Numbered from the stretch's first letter, positions 8,302 to 17,394 are shown. The stretch: DNA of 64,000 nt from Actinomycetes bacterium (GCA_021791145.1 JAJYXE010000024.1:1-64000), one strand, 5' to 3'. Program-made: numbers and translations. Notes: generated by a model from the sequence alone, not told the origin.

Positions 8302-9699
8302 GTGGCGACGACCACAGCGCTCCAGGCGCGCGTGAGCCGCGTGCGCCACATCCCCGCGTGGCGAAGCGGGCCGAAGCCCAAGCGGCGGACCGAGCTCGGG
8401 CTGCTGGTCTTCGCCGCGGCGATCACCGTCGCGCTCTACGTGGTCGCCGCGCTCGGCGCGAGGGGCAAGGTGCCGCCCCACATCGGGCCGATCCTCGCGG
8501 TCATCCTCGTGATGGCGCTCGTCGCGCACCTCGCGAACCGCTGGCTCGCACCCGACGCCAACGCCGTGGTGCTCCCGCTCGCCGCCCTCTTGAACGGCAT
8601 CGGCTACGTGATCATCGTCCGCTTCACACCGCCTGCCGCGAAGGCGCAGGCCACCTGGGCCGCCGTCGGCATCATCTGCTACATCGGGGTGCTCCTCGCG
8701 GTCCGCCACACCCGCGACATGGACCGTTACCGCTACCTGCTCCTCGCGGCCGCGATCGCGCTCCTCCTCTCGCCGCTCGTCCCACACCTCGGAAAGCCCA
8801 TCACAACAACCCGCCTGTGGGTCGGCCTCGGGCCGATCGAGTTCCAGCCGGTCGAGTTCGCCAAGCTCCTCCTCGTCGTCTTCTTCGCCTCCTACTTCGC
8901 CGAGAAGAAGGAGCTGCTCTCGATCCCGACCGCACGCGTCGGCAACCGGCTCTTCCTCGACCCGCGCCCCCTCGTGCCGATCCTGCTCTTCTGGGCGTTC
9001 GCGATGGCGGTCATCGGGCTGGAGGACGACGTCGGCTTCGCGATGCTCATCTTCACGATGTTCGTGGTGCTGCTCTGGGTGACCACGGGACGCTGGGCGT
9101 ACATCCTCTTTTCGATCGTGCTGTTCGCCGTCGGCGCCTTCGCGGCCGCGCACCTGTTCCACCAGGTGCGCACACGCATCGACCTGTGGCTCCACGCCGC
9201 GCCCAACACGCAGCTCGGCTACGGCTTCTTCGACTTCGCCCACGGCGGCATCGGGGGGTCCGGTCTCGGCACCGACCCCTTCGCCGGCGGACAGCTCTAC
9301 CCGTGGATGCACATCACCACCGACATGGTCTTCGCCGCGATCGGCGACCAGCTGGGCTTCATCGGCGCGGCCGCCGTCGTGATCGCATTCGTGCTGCTCG
9401 TCGGCGCGGGCCTCCGGATCGCCCAGGTGGCGCGCTCAGACTTCTCCCGGCTCGTCGCCGTGGGCCTCACCGCGGTGCTCGGCTTCCAGGCGTTCTTCAT
9501 CATGGCCGGCGTGACCCGGCTGCTCCCGTTCACCGGCATCACGCTCCCGTTCGTCGCGTACGGCGGATCCTCGCTCGTGGCGAACTACATCCTGATCGCG
9601 CTGCTCATGCGCATCTCGCAGGAGGGCTCTTCCACGGTGACCGAGCGGGCAACGGGCATCAGCCTCCCGAGCGACACAGAGTTCCGGGTCGCGACCTAG
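8302..9699 (+). CDS. SEDS-family peptidoglycan polymerase (FtsW/RodA/SpoVE)
   Basis: A 465-residue polytopic protein with about a dozen hydrophobic segments. SEDS landmarks are RLWVGLGPIEFQPVEFAK, the LEDDVGFA segment at the position of the catalytic aspartate loop (usually QPDLG or EKDLG), GGIGGSGLGTDP and the C-terminal LPFTGITLPFVAYGG. SEDS proteins polymerise lipid II glycan strands with a class B PBP. The longer N-terminus and acidic-acidic loop resemble the actinobacterial RodA subgroup that sits beside pbpA, but no PBP gene is present here. It converges on a DUF151 gene: the stops of both lie in one CTAG palindrome. Confidence 0.88.
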   Translation: MATTTALQARVSRVRHIPAWRSGPKPKRRTELGLLVFAAAITVALYVVAALGARGKVPPHIGPILAVILVMALVAHLANRWLAPDANAVVLPLAALLNGIGYVIIVRFTPPAAKAQATWAAVGIICYIGVLLAVRHTRDMDRYRYLLLAAAIALLLSPLVPHLGKPITTTRLWVGLGPIEFQPVEFAKLLLVVFFASYFAEKKELLSIPTARVGNRLFLDPRPLVPILLFWAFAMAVIGLEDDVGFAMLIFTMFVVLLWVTTGRWAYILFSIVLFAVGAFAAAHLFHQVRTRIDLWLHAAPNTQLGYGFFDFAHGGIGGSGLGTDPFAGGQLYPWMHITTDMVFAAIGDQLGFIGAAAVVIAFVLLVGAGLRIAQVARSDFSRLVAVGLTAVLGFQAFFIMAGVTRLLPFTGITLPFVAYGGSSLVANYILIALLMRISQEGSSTVTERATGISLPSDTEFRVAT

Positions 9700-10310
9700 G
9701 CGCCAGGCCCGGCCGTCCCCGCGTGGAAGGGCGGGACGGGTGCTGCGTGCGCCTCGCCGCGTGCCGGCTCCCCATTTCCGGCGGGGTCGGCCCCGAGCTC
9801 TGCGGCCCGGTCCGGCCCGGGCTCCCCGCCGGCGTCGGGCTCGACATCCCCCGCCTCCGTGAAGAGCCGTTCGTCGCAGAGGACCGGGGCCGGCACCCGC
9901 TGGCGGAGCGCGAGGCAGATGCCGTCGCTCGGGCGGCACGAGAGCACGTCGCGGCCAGCGGCGCTCGCCAGCTCGATCTCAGCGAGGTAGGTGGCGCCGA
10001 TGCGCCCGATGAGGCGGACCGCCACGATGTCGACCCCGCAGCGTGCGAGCGCCAGCGCGAAGAGGTCGTGGGTGAGCGGCCTCGGCGCGCCGCTGCCCGC
10101 GAGCGCGTGGGCGAGCGCCACACCCTCGGCCGTGCCGATCCGGAAGGAGAGCCGGTCGCGGCGCGCCTCGGTGTCCTCGAGCGTCACGACCGGGTACTGG
10201 TCGGGCAAGGCGACGTCGACGGAGGCGACCCGCACGATGCGGTAGGTGCGCGCGGAGCGAGCACGCCCGGGCACCGGCGCGGCCGCGGTCTCGACCGAGA
10301 CCCCCTCCAC
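9696..10310 (-). CDS. DUF151 bifunctional-nuclease domain protein
   Basis: The 204-residue protein has a core of about 130 residues matching the DUF151/BFN family: YPVVTLEDTEARRDRLSFRI, then EGVALAHAL, PLTHDLF and a closing GATYLAEIEL-GRDVLSCRPSDGICLAL segment. BFN members were described as DNases/RNases, and prokaryotic homologues are widespread but poorly characterised. The last 60 residues are Pro/Gly/Ala rich and not conserved. GTG 10310 lies 2 nt after the rodA stop, so the gene is the last of the alaS-ruvX-mltG-aroE-rodA run. In many actinobacteria a DUF151 gene sits instead with merR-type regulators, so the neighbourhood is informative only about cotranscription. Confidence 0.8.
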   Translation of the reverse strand: MEGVSVETAAAPVPGRARSARTYRIVRVASVDVALPDQYPVVTLEDTEARRDRLSFRIGTAEGVALAHALAGSGAPRPLTHDLFALALARCGVDIVAVRLIGRIGATYLAEIELASAAGRDVLSCRPSDGICLALRQRVPAPVLCDERLFTEAGDVEPDAGGEPGPDRAAELGADPAGNGEPARGEAHAAPVPPFHAGTAGPGA

Positions 10311-10312
10311 CG

Positions 10313-11440
10313 CTATCCCCCTCGTCGGGCGTACACGCTCAACGCGAGGCCGACTCCCGAGAAGAAGGCGATGACCGCGGTGCCCCCGTAGCTGATGAAC
10401 GGGAGCGGGATCCCGGTGATCGGCATGATGCCCATCGTCATCCCGGCGTTCTGGAAGGTGCTGAAGGCGATGAAGGCGAAGACCCCGGCGCAGATCAGGC
10501 GCCCGAAGTCGTCGCGCGCGATCTGGCCGATGCGCAGCACCCGCCACGCGAGGAAGAACAGCAGCCCCAGCACGCCGACCGCCCCCACGAAGCCGAGCTG
10601 CTCGCCGACCGCGGTGAAGATGAAGTCCGTCTGCTGCTCGGGAACGTAGCCGAGGTTGGTCGCCGCGCCGTGGCCGATCCCGGTGCCGAAGAGCCCCCCG
10701 GCGCCGATCGCGTCCTTCGCCTGCTGGAGGTTGTAGACGGCGCCGGCGAGTGTGCCCGAGGGGTGGGCTGTCGACTGGTGGAGGAAGCTCGTGATGCGCA
10801 GGACCTGGTAGTGGTGCAGGAGGCCCGCCCCGAGCACGAGGGCCACCAGCGCCGCCGCGCCGACGAGCAACGCGACGAGGACACGCGTCGGGAGCCCCGC
10901 AACCGAGAGCATCACGAGGAGGACCACCGACATGACGATCCCGGTGCCGAGGTCCGGTTGGAGCATCACGAGGCCGATCGGGATCCCACCCAGGACCAGG
11001 ACCTTCACGACATCGAGCCACGTGAGCCCGTCGGGCCGGCGCGAGCAGTAGGTGGCGACCGCGACGACGAGCCCGAGGACGGCGAACTCCGAGGGCTGGA
11101 TCTGGATCGGCCCGAGGTTGAACCAGCGCGCGGACCCGAGGGGCGAGTGCGTGCCGACGTGGGGGACCATCACCGCTACGAGGACGAACAGCGACAGGCC
11201 GTAGATGGCCATGCCGAAGGCTTCGAGCTTGCGATAGTCGAAGAGACCGACGACGCCCATCGCGACGACCCCGAGGACCACGAAGAGCGCCTGGCGCTTC
11301 AGGTAGTGGGTCGGGCTTGTCCCCGCGAGGAGCAGCGGCCCGCGGGTCGCCGTGTACACCATCACGACGCCGATGACCGCTGCGACGATCGAGCCCCCGA
11401 TGAGGAACGGGTCCACCACCACCGCCGGGCGGCGCACCAT
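10313..11440 (-). CDS. rodA: RodA-type SEDS protein
   Basis: A second SEDS polymerase, 375 residues, with the canonical RodA pattern: GSARWFNLGPIQIQPSEFA, LQPDLGTGIVM (catalytic aspartate in QPDLG), QAKDAIGAGGLFGTGIGHG, the EQQTDFIF acidic motif, and GIPLPFISYGGT. It should elongate lateral-wall peptidoglycan together with a class B PBP not encoded here. It is co-oriented with mltG, a lytic transglycosylase that ends nascent strands. ATG 11440 gives a compact N-terminus just before the first helix; GTG 11506 would add 22 residues and starts 12 nt after the aroE stop, so it remains a real alternative. Confidence 0.9.
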   Translation of the reverse strand: MVRRPAVVVDPFLIGGSIVAAVIGVVMVYTATRGPLLLAGTSPTHYLKRQALFVVLGVVAMGVVGLFDYRKLEAFGMAIYGLSLFVLVAVMVPHVGTHSPLGSARWFNLGPIQIQPSEFAVLGLVVAVATYCSRRPDGLTWLDVVKVLVLGGIPIGLVMLQPDLGTGIVMSVVLLVMLSVAGLPTRVLVALLVGAAALVALVLGAGLLHHYQVLRITSFLHQSTAHPSGTLAGAVYNLQQAKDAIGAGGLFGTGIGHGAATNLGYVPEQQTDFIFTAVGEQLGFVGAVGVLGLLFFLAWRVLRIGQIARDDFGRLICAGVFAFIAFSTFQNAGMTMGIMPITGIPLPFISYGGTAVIAFFSGVGLALSVYARRGG

Positions 11441-11517
11441 GAGCCGGCGCCGGGCGGGAAGAGTGGGCTGCGAGGACCTCGCGCCGATCCGGTACTGGGC
11501 CTGCACGAGCGCCAAGG

Positions 11518-12414
11518 CTACCGGGCCGGGTCCCGGCGCAGCGGACGCCCGTGCGGGCCGTCGCCTGCGACCGCGCGCCACATCGCCTCGACGGGCGCGC
11601 GCTGCGCGGTCCACAGCTCGATCTGGCGGGCCGCCTGGTGGACGAGCATGCCGAGCCCGTCGAGCGTCACCGCTCCTCGCCGTGCGGCGAGCTCGAGCCA
11701 GCGGCTCGGACGCGGCGCGTAGACGAGGTCGACCACGAGCTGTCCCGCGACGAGCAGCTCGGGGTCCACCGGCAGCCCCCCGGCTGCCGGGGTCCCCTCC
11801 ATGCCCACGGGCGTGGCGTTCACCACCAGGTCTGCGCCGGTGGCGTCGATCGCCCGGCCGACGCGCCCGGCGCTCCCGGCCAGGCTCGCCGCCTCGGCAG
11901 CCCGCTCGGGGCTCCGAGCGACGACGACGACCTCGGACGCCCCCGCCGCCCCGAGCGCGAGCGCCACCGCCCTTCCGGCGCCGCCCGCGCCGACCACCAG
12001 GCAGCGCCGGCCAGACGGCTCGAAGGCCGCGCCCCGCCGCAGTGCCGCGAGGAAGCCCTCGCCGTCGGTGTTCTCCCCGAGGAGCCCGCCGGCCTCGACG
12101 ACCACGCAGTTCGCCGCCCCGAGCCGGGCGGTCGCCGGGCTCCGGCGCTGCACCGCCGCCGCGACCGCCTCTTTGAGCGGCATCGTGACCGAGGCGCCCC
12201 GGAGGCCCAGGGCGCGCATCCCCCCGAGGGCCGCGCCGAGGTCGTCGAGGCGGACCCGGAAGGCGACCGAGACCCAGTCGAGCCCGAGCGCGGCGAAGGC
12301 CGCGTTGTGCAGCACCGGTGACAACGAGTGGCGCACGGGGTCCCCCATCACCCCGACCACCGCCGAGCTCCCCGACGGCCACCCGTGTCCGCCCGCGACA
12401 GGCGAGCCGGTCAT
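11518..12414 (-). CDS. aroE: Shikimate dehydrogenase AroE
   Basis: The 298-residue enzyme reduces 3-dehydroshikimate with NADPH in aromatic amino acid (and chorismate) synthesis. Substrate-binding HSLSPVLHNAAF, catalytic lysine in VTMPLKE, ENTDGEGF, the nucleotide-binding GAGGAGRAVALAL and NATPVGM are all visible, with the terminal LVHQAARQIELW. ATG 12414 overlaps the mltG stop in ATGA, so the two are translationally coupled, as in other actinobacteria. Confidence 0.95.
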   Translation of the reverse strand: MTGSPVAGGHGWPSGSSAVVGVMGDPVRHSLSPVLHNAAFAALGLDWVSVAFRVRLDDLGAALGGMRALGLRGASVTMPLKEAVAAAVQRRSPATARLGAANCVVVEAGGLLGENTDGEGFLAALRRGAAFEPSGRRCLVVGAGGAGRAVALALGAAGASEVVVVARSPERAAEAASLAGSAGRVGRAIDATGADLVVNATPVGMEGTPAAGGLPVDPELLVAGQLVVDLVYAPRPSRWLELAARRGAVTLDGLGMLVHQAARQIELWTAQRAPVEAMWRAVAGDGPHGRPLRRDPAR

Positions 12415-13541
12415 GTCGCGGGCGCGCTGGAGGCGTGCGTCGCCGCGTTGGCCGCTGCCTCCTGGACGAGCGCGAGCTGCTGTGTGTAGGTCGTGGCGAA
12501 CTTCATGATGCCCCGCTGGTCTGTCACCAGGTCGAAGTAGAGCCACGTGCCCGGTGGCGGGTCGACGGCGGCGCGCAGCGCGTCGAGCGACGGGGTGCAG
12601 ATCGGCGTCGGCGTGAGCCCGGCGTGGAGGTACGTGTTGTAGGGGGTTGTGAGCTGCTCTTCCTGCGGGGTGACCGGGCCGCCGTCCTTGCCGAGGGAGT
12701 AGAGCACGGTCGATGTCATGTCGAGGCGCATCCCCGCCGCGAGGCGGTTGAAGATCACCCGTGCGACGTCGCCCAGGTACCGGGTGAAGTAGCCCTCCTT
12801 CTGGGCGATCGAGGCGAGCGTCACGAGCTGGTAGGCGTCGAGGCCGTCGCGCGTGGTGGCAGGCGTGAGCCCGGCGGCACGCGCCTCGGCGACAAAGCGC
12901 GTCACCATCTGGTGCAGGAGCGTGCGGCCCGTCTCTGTGGGGAGGATCCGGTAGGTGCCGGTCCCGATCAGTCCCTCGAGCGACGCGCCGGGGGTGGGCT
13001 GGAACGGCGAGCGGACGCCGCTCGCCACGCCCGCCCGGGCGAAGGCGTGCGCGACGCTCCCCGGCAGGGAGGCGAGCTCGTTGGTGAGCTCCGAGATGGT
13101 CATGCCCGGCCTGACCGTGAGCTCGGCGACGTTCGGCCCGGCGTCGAGAAGGGCCTTGGCGGCGGAGAAGGAGAGGTTGCGGTGGAGCTCGTAGGTGCCG
13201 GGTCGCACCAGCGGTGAGCCGTGCACGACGGACCACAGCCCGAAGGCCACGGATGTCCCGATCACCTGTGCGCTGGTCAGGGCCGAGGTGATGGCCCCGA
13301 GCGGCTCACCGGGATGCACGTGGACGAGGACCGCCCTCCCCGGCCCGCCGAACGGGTTCGCCTCCGCCTCGTACCAGCCGATCGCGCCCGCGAGCACCAC
13401 GAGCACCGCGGCGAGCGCCCCCAGGATCCGACCGCGCCGCGTGAGGCGGCGCACCGGGGGCACGCCGTGGGGAGGCGTGTCGTCCGTCCGCTCGCCGGAT
13501 GGCTCGTCGCGTGGCTCGTCGGGTGGGCCGGTCAAGGTCAT
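12411..13541 (-). CDS. mltG: MltG-type endolytic transglycosylase (YceG-like)
   Basis: The 376-residue membrane-anchored protein has about 35 polar cytoplasmic residues, one helix at about 34-56, a LysM-like subdomain and the YceG catalytic domain. The catalytic region reads LASIAQKEG, then FNRLAAGMRLDMTSTVLYSLG, and later YNTYLHAGLTPTPI. Family members usually have SIVEKE; here the first glutamate is glutamine while the second, needed for cleavage, is kept. The enzyme cuts nascent glycan strands and sets their length. Start ATG 13541 lies 28 nt after ruvX; an upstream frame extension has ruvX antisense-type composition and is rejected. Confidence 0.9.
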   Translation of the reverse strand: MTLTGPPDEPRDEPSGERTDDTPPHGVPPVRRLTRRGRILGALAAVLVVLAGAIGWYEAEANPFGGPGRAVLVHVHPGEPLGAITSALTSAQVIGTSVAFGLWSVVHGSPLVRPGTYELHRNLSFSAAKALLDAGPNVAELTVRPGMTISELTNELASLPGSVAHAFARAGVASGVRSPFQPTPGASLEGLIGTGTYRILPTETGRTLLHQMVTRFVAEARAAGLTPATTRDGLDAYQLVTLASIAQKEGYFTRYLGDVARVIFNRLAAGMRLDMTSTVLYSLGKDGGPVTPQEEQLTTPYNTYLHAGLTPTPICTPSLDALRAAVDPPPGTWLYFDLVTDQRGIMKFATTYTQQLALVQEAAANAATHASSAPAT

Positions 13542-13569
13542 CGAGATGGTCGGCCGCGCCGGGTCGGGC

Positions 13570-14001
13570 TCAGCGGGCGTCGAGCCATGATTGCAGCAGG
13601 ACGGCCGCCGCCGCGCTGTCGACCCGCACCCGCCGTTGCCGCCCGTCGGCGCCGGCGGCGGCGAGCGCCGACGTCGCGGACACGGTGGTGAGCCGCTCGT
13701 CGAACGTCTCGACGCGCACCCCTTGGCCGGCGAGCACCGCCGCGAGCGCGCGCGCCTCCCGTGTCGCCGCGAGGGCGGCCGGACCACGGCTCCCGTCGAG
13801 CGAGAGCGGCAACCCGACCACGACGACGTCGGCACCCTCTTCCTCGACCACCGCCGCGATCGCCCGGTGGTCGAGGGACCGCTCCCCGTGCCGCTCGATG
13901 CAGGGGCGCGGGAAGGCGAGCGCGCGGGTCCCGTCGCTCACCGCGATCCCGATGCGCCGCGAGCCGAGGTCGACGCCGACCGCCTTTCGCGCCGCGCCCA
14001 C
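13570..14001 (-). CDS. ruvX: RuvX/YqgF Holliday-junction resolvase-like nuclease
   Basis: A 143-residue RNase H-fold protein beginning VGAARKAVGVDLGSRRIGIA, with the first catalytic aspartate in GVDLG, GLPLSLDG in the middle, and DERLTTVSA plus a final DSAAAAVLLQ aspartate. YqgF has been linked to 16S rRNA 5'-end processing and junction resolution. It lies 3 nt after alaS and before mltG, the usual actinobacterial order alaS-ruvX-mltG-aroE. Start is GTG. Confidence 0.93.
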   Translation of the reverse strand: MGAARKAVGVDLGSRRIGIAVSDGTRALAFPRPCIERHGERSLDHRAIAAVVEEEGADVVVVGLPLSLDGSRGPAALAATREARALAAVLAGQGVRVETFDERLTTVSATSALAAAGADGRQRRVRVDSAAAAVLLQSWLDAR

Positions 14002-14004
14002 CGC

Positions 14005-16572
14005 TCAGGGAGCCCGGAGCAGCCGGAGCGCCTCGGCGAGCGCCTGGTCCAGTCGGGACGCGTCCCGCCCGCCGGCGAGCGCGAGCTGTGCCGAGCCGCC
14101 CCCGCCGCCGCCCACCAGCGCGCCGACCTGCCGCACGACCGCGGCCGCGTCGGGCTCCCCCCCGGTGGCAACGGCGATCGCCACTCGCTCGCCGTCGAGC
14201 GCGCCCCCGATCGCGACACCCCGCAGCCCGTGGCCCCTGGCTGCCTGGGCGAGCGCGCGCAGCTCCTCGGGAGCCCGGCCGTCGCGCCGCGCGACGACGA
14301 CGCCTGCGTCCGCGCCCGCCGCGAGCTCCGCGGCCTCCGCACCGAGCGCCGACGCGCGGAGCCGGGAGAGCTCACGCGCCTCGGCCCGCTCGCGCTCGAC
14401 CAGTCGCCCGAGCGCGTCGAGGAGCCCGCTCGGCTCCACCTTGAGGAGGCTCGCCGCCTGCGCGACGAGGCGCTCGCGGTCTCGCAGCCGCTCGATCGTC
14501 GCCGTCCCGGTGACCGCCTCGATGCGCCGGGTGTTGGCGCCGATCGACCCCTCCGAGACGATCGAGACGGGGCCGACCATGCCGAGCGCGTCGACGTGCG
14601 TGCCACCGCACAGCTCGAGCGAGTGGGGCCCCGCACGCACCACGCGCACGACGTCTCCGTACTTGTCGCCGAAGAAGGCCACCGCGCCCATCCGGTCGGC
14701 CTCCGACTTGGCCACCTCCATCGTCACCACCCGCTCGTCGGTCAGCACGTCACGGTTGGCGAGGCCGACGACGGCATCCAGCTCCTCGGGCTCGGGGGGC
14801 CCTCGGTGGCTGAAGTCGAACCGGAGCCGGTCGGGCGCCACGAGCGAGCCCTGCTGGCGGACCTGGTCGCCGAGCACCTCGCGCAGCGCGGCGTGGAGCA
14901 GGTGGGTCCCGGTGTGGTTCCTGCGGATCGCCTCCCGGCGCGGGCCGTCGATCGCCGCCAGCGCGTCCTGACCTGCAAAGACCTCGCCGGTGACCGTGGC
15001 GCGGTGCGCGGTCAGCCCGGGGAGCGCCGAGACCGTGTCCACCACCTCCGCGCGCCCGGTCTCGGTCACGATCGACCCGGTGTCGCCGACCTGCCCGCCG
15101 CCCTCCGCATAGAACGGCGTCCGGTCCAAGAACACCTCGACCGTGCCGGGCTCGGCGCCCGCGAGCACGCCGACGACCTGCGCACGGATCGCATAGTGCT
15201 CGGGGCTCCGGCCGACGAACAGCGTCGGTCCCGCCGTGTCGAACAGCGCGCGGTAGGCCGTCTCGTCGGCGCCGGGCGGCGACTTCGCGGCGAGCCGGGC
15301 GCGGCGGCGCTGCGCCTCCATCCGCGTGTCGTACTCGGCCCGGTCGACCGCCAAGCCCGCGTCGCGTGCGAGCTCCTCGGTGAGCTCGATCGGGAAGCCG
15401 TGGGTGTCGTGGAGCAGGAAGGCCGTCTCGCCGGGGAGCACGGTCCCGCGCGCCGCGCGCACCTCGGCGAGCGCCTCCTCGAGCAGGGTGAGCCCGGTCC
15501 GCAGCGTGCGGTCGAACCCGGACTCTTCGCGTTCGCAGACGTCCGCGATGATCTCGATCTCCGCGGCCACGTTGGGGTACGCCGCCCCCATCACGCGCGC
15601 GGTCGTCTCCGCGAGCGAGGGGGTGACGAGCCTCCGTGCGCCTGCACGGCGCGCGGCGAGCACCGCCCGGCGGATGACGCGGCGGAGCACGTAGCCCCGG
15701 CCGTCGTTGGACGGGATCACCCCGTCGGAGACGAGCATGGTCATCGCCCGTCCGTGGTCCGCCATCACCCGGAGGGCCACGTCGTGGGCCTCATCGCGCC
15801 CGTAGCGGACGCCGGTCAGCTCGGCGGCGGTCTCGACGAGCGGCGCGAGGACGTCGGTGTCGAAGATCGAGTCCGTGCCCGACAGGACCGGCAGGATCCG
15901 CTCGAGCCCCGCGCCGGTGTCGATGTTCTTCTTGGGCAGCTCGGTGAGCGAGCCGTCCGCCGCGCGGTTGTACTGCATGAAGACGAGGTTCCAGATCTCG
16001 ACGTAGCGCTCGGCGGCGCCGTGCGCGGGCCCGCCGCCCTCGCCGTAGCGGTCGCCCTTGTCGAAGTAGATCTCCGAGCACGGGCCGCACGGTCCCGTGT
16101 CGCCCATCTGCCAGAAGTTGTCCTCCCCCATCCTCTGGATCCGGGCCGGGGGCACCCCCACCGAGTCCGTCCAGATCTCGGCGGCCTCGTCGTCGCTGTG
16201 GTGGACCGTGATCCACAGGCGATCTGCGTCGATGCCGAGGACCTCGGTGACGAGCTCCCAGGCGTAGGGTACGGCGCGCTCTTTGAAGTAGTCCCCGAAG
16301 CTGAAGTTGCCGAGCATCTCGAAGAAGGTGCAGTGGCGCCGCGTGTGGCCGACGACGTCGATGTCGTTGGTCCTGAAGCACTTCTGCACGGTGGTGGCCC
16401 GCGGCCAGGGCGCAGGCTCGTCCCCGAGGAAGTACGGCTTGAACGGCACCATCCCCGCGATCGTGAACAGCACGGTCGGGTCGTGCGGAATGAGGCTCGC
16501 GGACGGGACCACCTCGTGGTCCCGAGCGGCGAAGTACCCGGTGAAGGCGGCACGCAGCTCGTTGGCGTCCAT
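14005..16572 (-). CDS. alaS: Alanyl-tRNA synthetase
   Basis: An 855-residue class II synthetase with all domains: catalytic (CFRTNDIDVVGHTRRHCTFF, GDTGPCGPCSEIYFD), tRNA recognition, the editing domain with metal ligands in NHTGTHLLHAAL and LCGGTHVDALG, and the C-Ala domain with a glycine-rich VGGGGGGSAQLALAGG loop. It charges tRNA-Ala and hydrolyses Ser/Gly-tRNA-Ala. Start ATG 16572 follows a -10-like TAGTCT by 7 nt, so the mRNA is probably leaderless. This promoter lies at the very end of the upstream small gene, giving alaS its own transcription start. Confidence 0.97.
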   Translation of the reverse strand: MDANELRAAFTGYFAARDHEVVPSASLIPHDPTVLFTIAGMVPFKPYFLGDEPAPWPRATTVQKCFRTNDIDVVGHTRRHCTFFEMLGNFSFGDYFKERAVPYAWELVTEVLGIDADRLWITVHHSDDEAAEIWTDSVGVPPARIQRMGEDNFWQMGDTGPCGPCSEIYFDKGDRYGEGGGPAHGAAERYVEIWNLVFMQYNRAADGSLTELPKKNIDTGAGLERILPVLSGTDSIFDTDVLAPLVETAAELTGVRYGRDEAHDVALRVMADHGRAMTMLVSDGVIPSNDGRGYVLRRVIRRAVLAARRAGARRLVTPSLAETTARVMGAAYPNVAAEIEIIADVCEREESGFDRTLRTGLTLLEEALAEVRAARGTVLPGETAFLLHDTHGFPIELTEELARDAGLAVDRAEYDTRMEAQRRRARLAAKSPPGADETAYRALFDTAGPTLFVGRSPEHYAIRAQVVGVLAGAEPGTVEVFLDRTPFYAEGGGQVGDTGSIVTETGRAEVVDTVSALPGLTAHRATVTGEVFAGQDALAAIDGPRREAIRRNHTGTHLLHAALREVLGDQVRQQGSLVAPDRLRFDFSHRGPPEPEELDAVVGLANRDVLTDERVVTMEVAKSEADRMGAVAFFGDKYGDVVRVVRAGPHSLELCGGTHVDALGMVGPVSIVSEGSIGANTRRIEAVTGTATIERLRDRERLVAQAASLLKVEPSGLLDALGRLVERERAEARELSRLRASALGAEAAELAAGADAGVVVARRDGRAPEELRALAQAARGHGLRGVAIGGALDGERVAIAVATGGEPDAAAVVRQVGALVGGGGGGSAQLALAGGRDASRLDQALAEALRLLRAP

Positions 16573-16579
16573 CCGAGGC

Positions 16580-16585
16580 AGACTA
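16580..16585 (-). promoter_or_regulatory. -10 element TAGTCT for leaderless alaS
   Basis: On the minus strand TAGTCT lies 7 nt before the alaS ATG. It overlaps the final codons of the upstream gene, implying an internal promoter within the DUF948-alaS run. Confidence 0.5.
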
Positions 16586-16912
16586 GCGGTGCTGCCTGCG
16601 GGCTCCCGTTGGCCGTGCGCTCGACGGCGGGAGGCGGGAGGCGGCGCCGTGGTGGCGCGTCGGCGGCGCCTCGCCGAGCCGGCTCCACAGCTCGGTCTCG
16701 CAACGGCGCCGCTCGGCGCGGGCTGCGTCGAGCGCGTCGCCGAGGCGCCCCTTCATCTCGCGTGCCGCGTGCGCCGCGTCGCTTCCGGCGACGGCAGGCG
16801 AGAGCCGCGCCACGGCTCGGCGGACCCGCCGCCGGACACGCTGCTCGGTCCACAGGGTCCCTCCGACCCCCAGGACGATCCCGGCGCCGAGCCACATCGG
16901 GCGCCGCATCAT
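16583..16912 (-). CDS. Small membrane-anchored protein of unknown function, upstream of alaS
   Basis: A 109-residue protein with one N-terminal helix (WLGAGIVLGVGGTLW) followed by an Arg-rich charged segment and a disordered tail. It resembles the YtxH-like small proteins often found between a DUF948 gene and alaS in actinobacteria. ATG 16912 overlaps the DUF948 stop in ATGA, so the pair is translationally coupled. No catalytic motif is seen; a role in envelope organisation is only a guess. Confidence 0.65.
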   Translation of the reverse strand: MMRRPMWLGAGIVLGVGGTLWTEQRVRRRVRRAVARLSPAVAGSDAAHAAREMKGRLGDALDAARAERRRCETELWSRLGEAPPTRHHGAASRLPPSSARPTGARRQHR

Positions 16913-17382
16913 CGGCGGGGGCCCACGAGCGACCGGCGCTCGGAGGACGGCGGCGGCGCGGCCGCCTGAACGCCGCCCAGGCGGCGGTGGCGGGCGCCGT
17001 CAGGGCGCGCGTCGTGGTGCGGGCGGGCGCCGTCGGCCCGGAGCCGGCGCACCCCGCCGACCGCGCCGGCCCGCCACGCGAGGAGCTTCACCACCGGGTT
17101 GGCGAAGGCACGGCGCGCCGCCTGCGCGGCGCGGTCGACGGCCGCGGTGACCGCCTCGGTGTCTGCGAGGACCGCGTCGACCCGCGCGATCTCCGCCGCC
17201 GCGTGGCCCGCAGCGGCGTGCGCCTCCTCCACCAGCGGCACTGCCTCGTGGCGCAGGGCCTCGATCCCGCGCTCGAGCCGGCGGACCTGGTTCACCAGGA
17301 CGAAGGCGGCCACGAGCGAGACGACGGCCCCGAGGGAGCCGACGCAGGCCGCGACCACCACCACCACGTCTGCGGCGCTCAC
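16909..17382 (-). CDS. DUF948-like membrane protein
   Basis: The 157-residue protein starts VSAADVVVVVAACVGSLG, with one N-terminal membrane helix (about 5-28), then an amphipathic helical region (LERGIEALRHEAVPLVEEAH) predicted to form a coiled coil, and a basic Pro/Arg tail. This matches the DUF948 family in layout and in position upstream of alaS. Function is unknown. GTG 17382 is 6 nt after a TACGCT -10-like element, a leaderless pattern. It is divergent from ctaB across an 81-bp gap. Confidence 0.7.
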   Translation of the reverse strand: MSAADVVVVVAACVGSLGAVVSLVAAFVLVNQVRRLERGIEALRHEAVPLVEEAHAAAGHAAAEIARVDAVLADTEAVTAAVDRAAQAARRAFANPVVKLLAWRAGAVGGVRRLRADGARPHHDARPDGARHRRLGGVQAAAPPPSSERRSLVGPRR

Positions 17383-17388
17383 CCCACG

Positions 17389-17394
17389 AGCGTA
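17389..17394 (-). promoter_or_regulatory. -10 element TACGCT for a leaderless DUF948 mRNA
   Basis: Minus-strand TACGCT lies exactly 6 nt before GTG 17382, which would put the transcription start on or next to the start codon. Confidence 0.5.
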
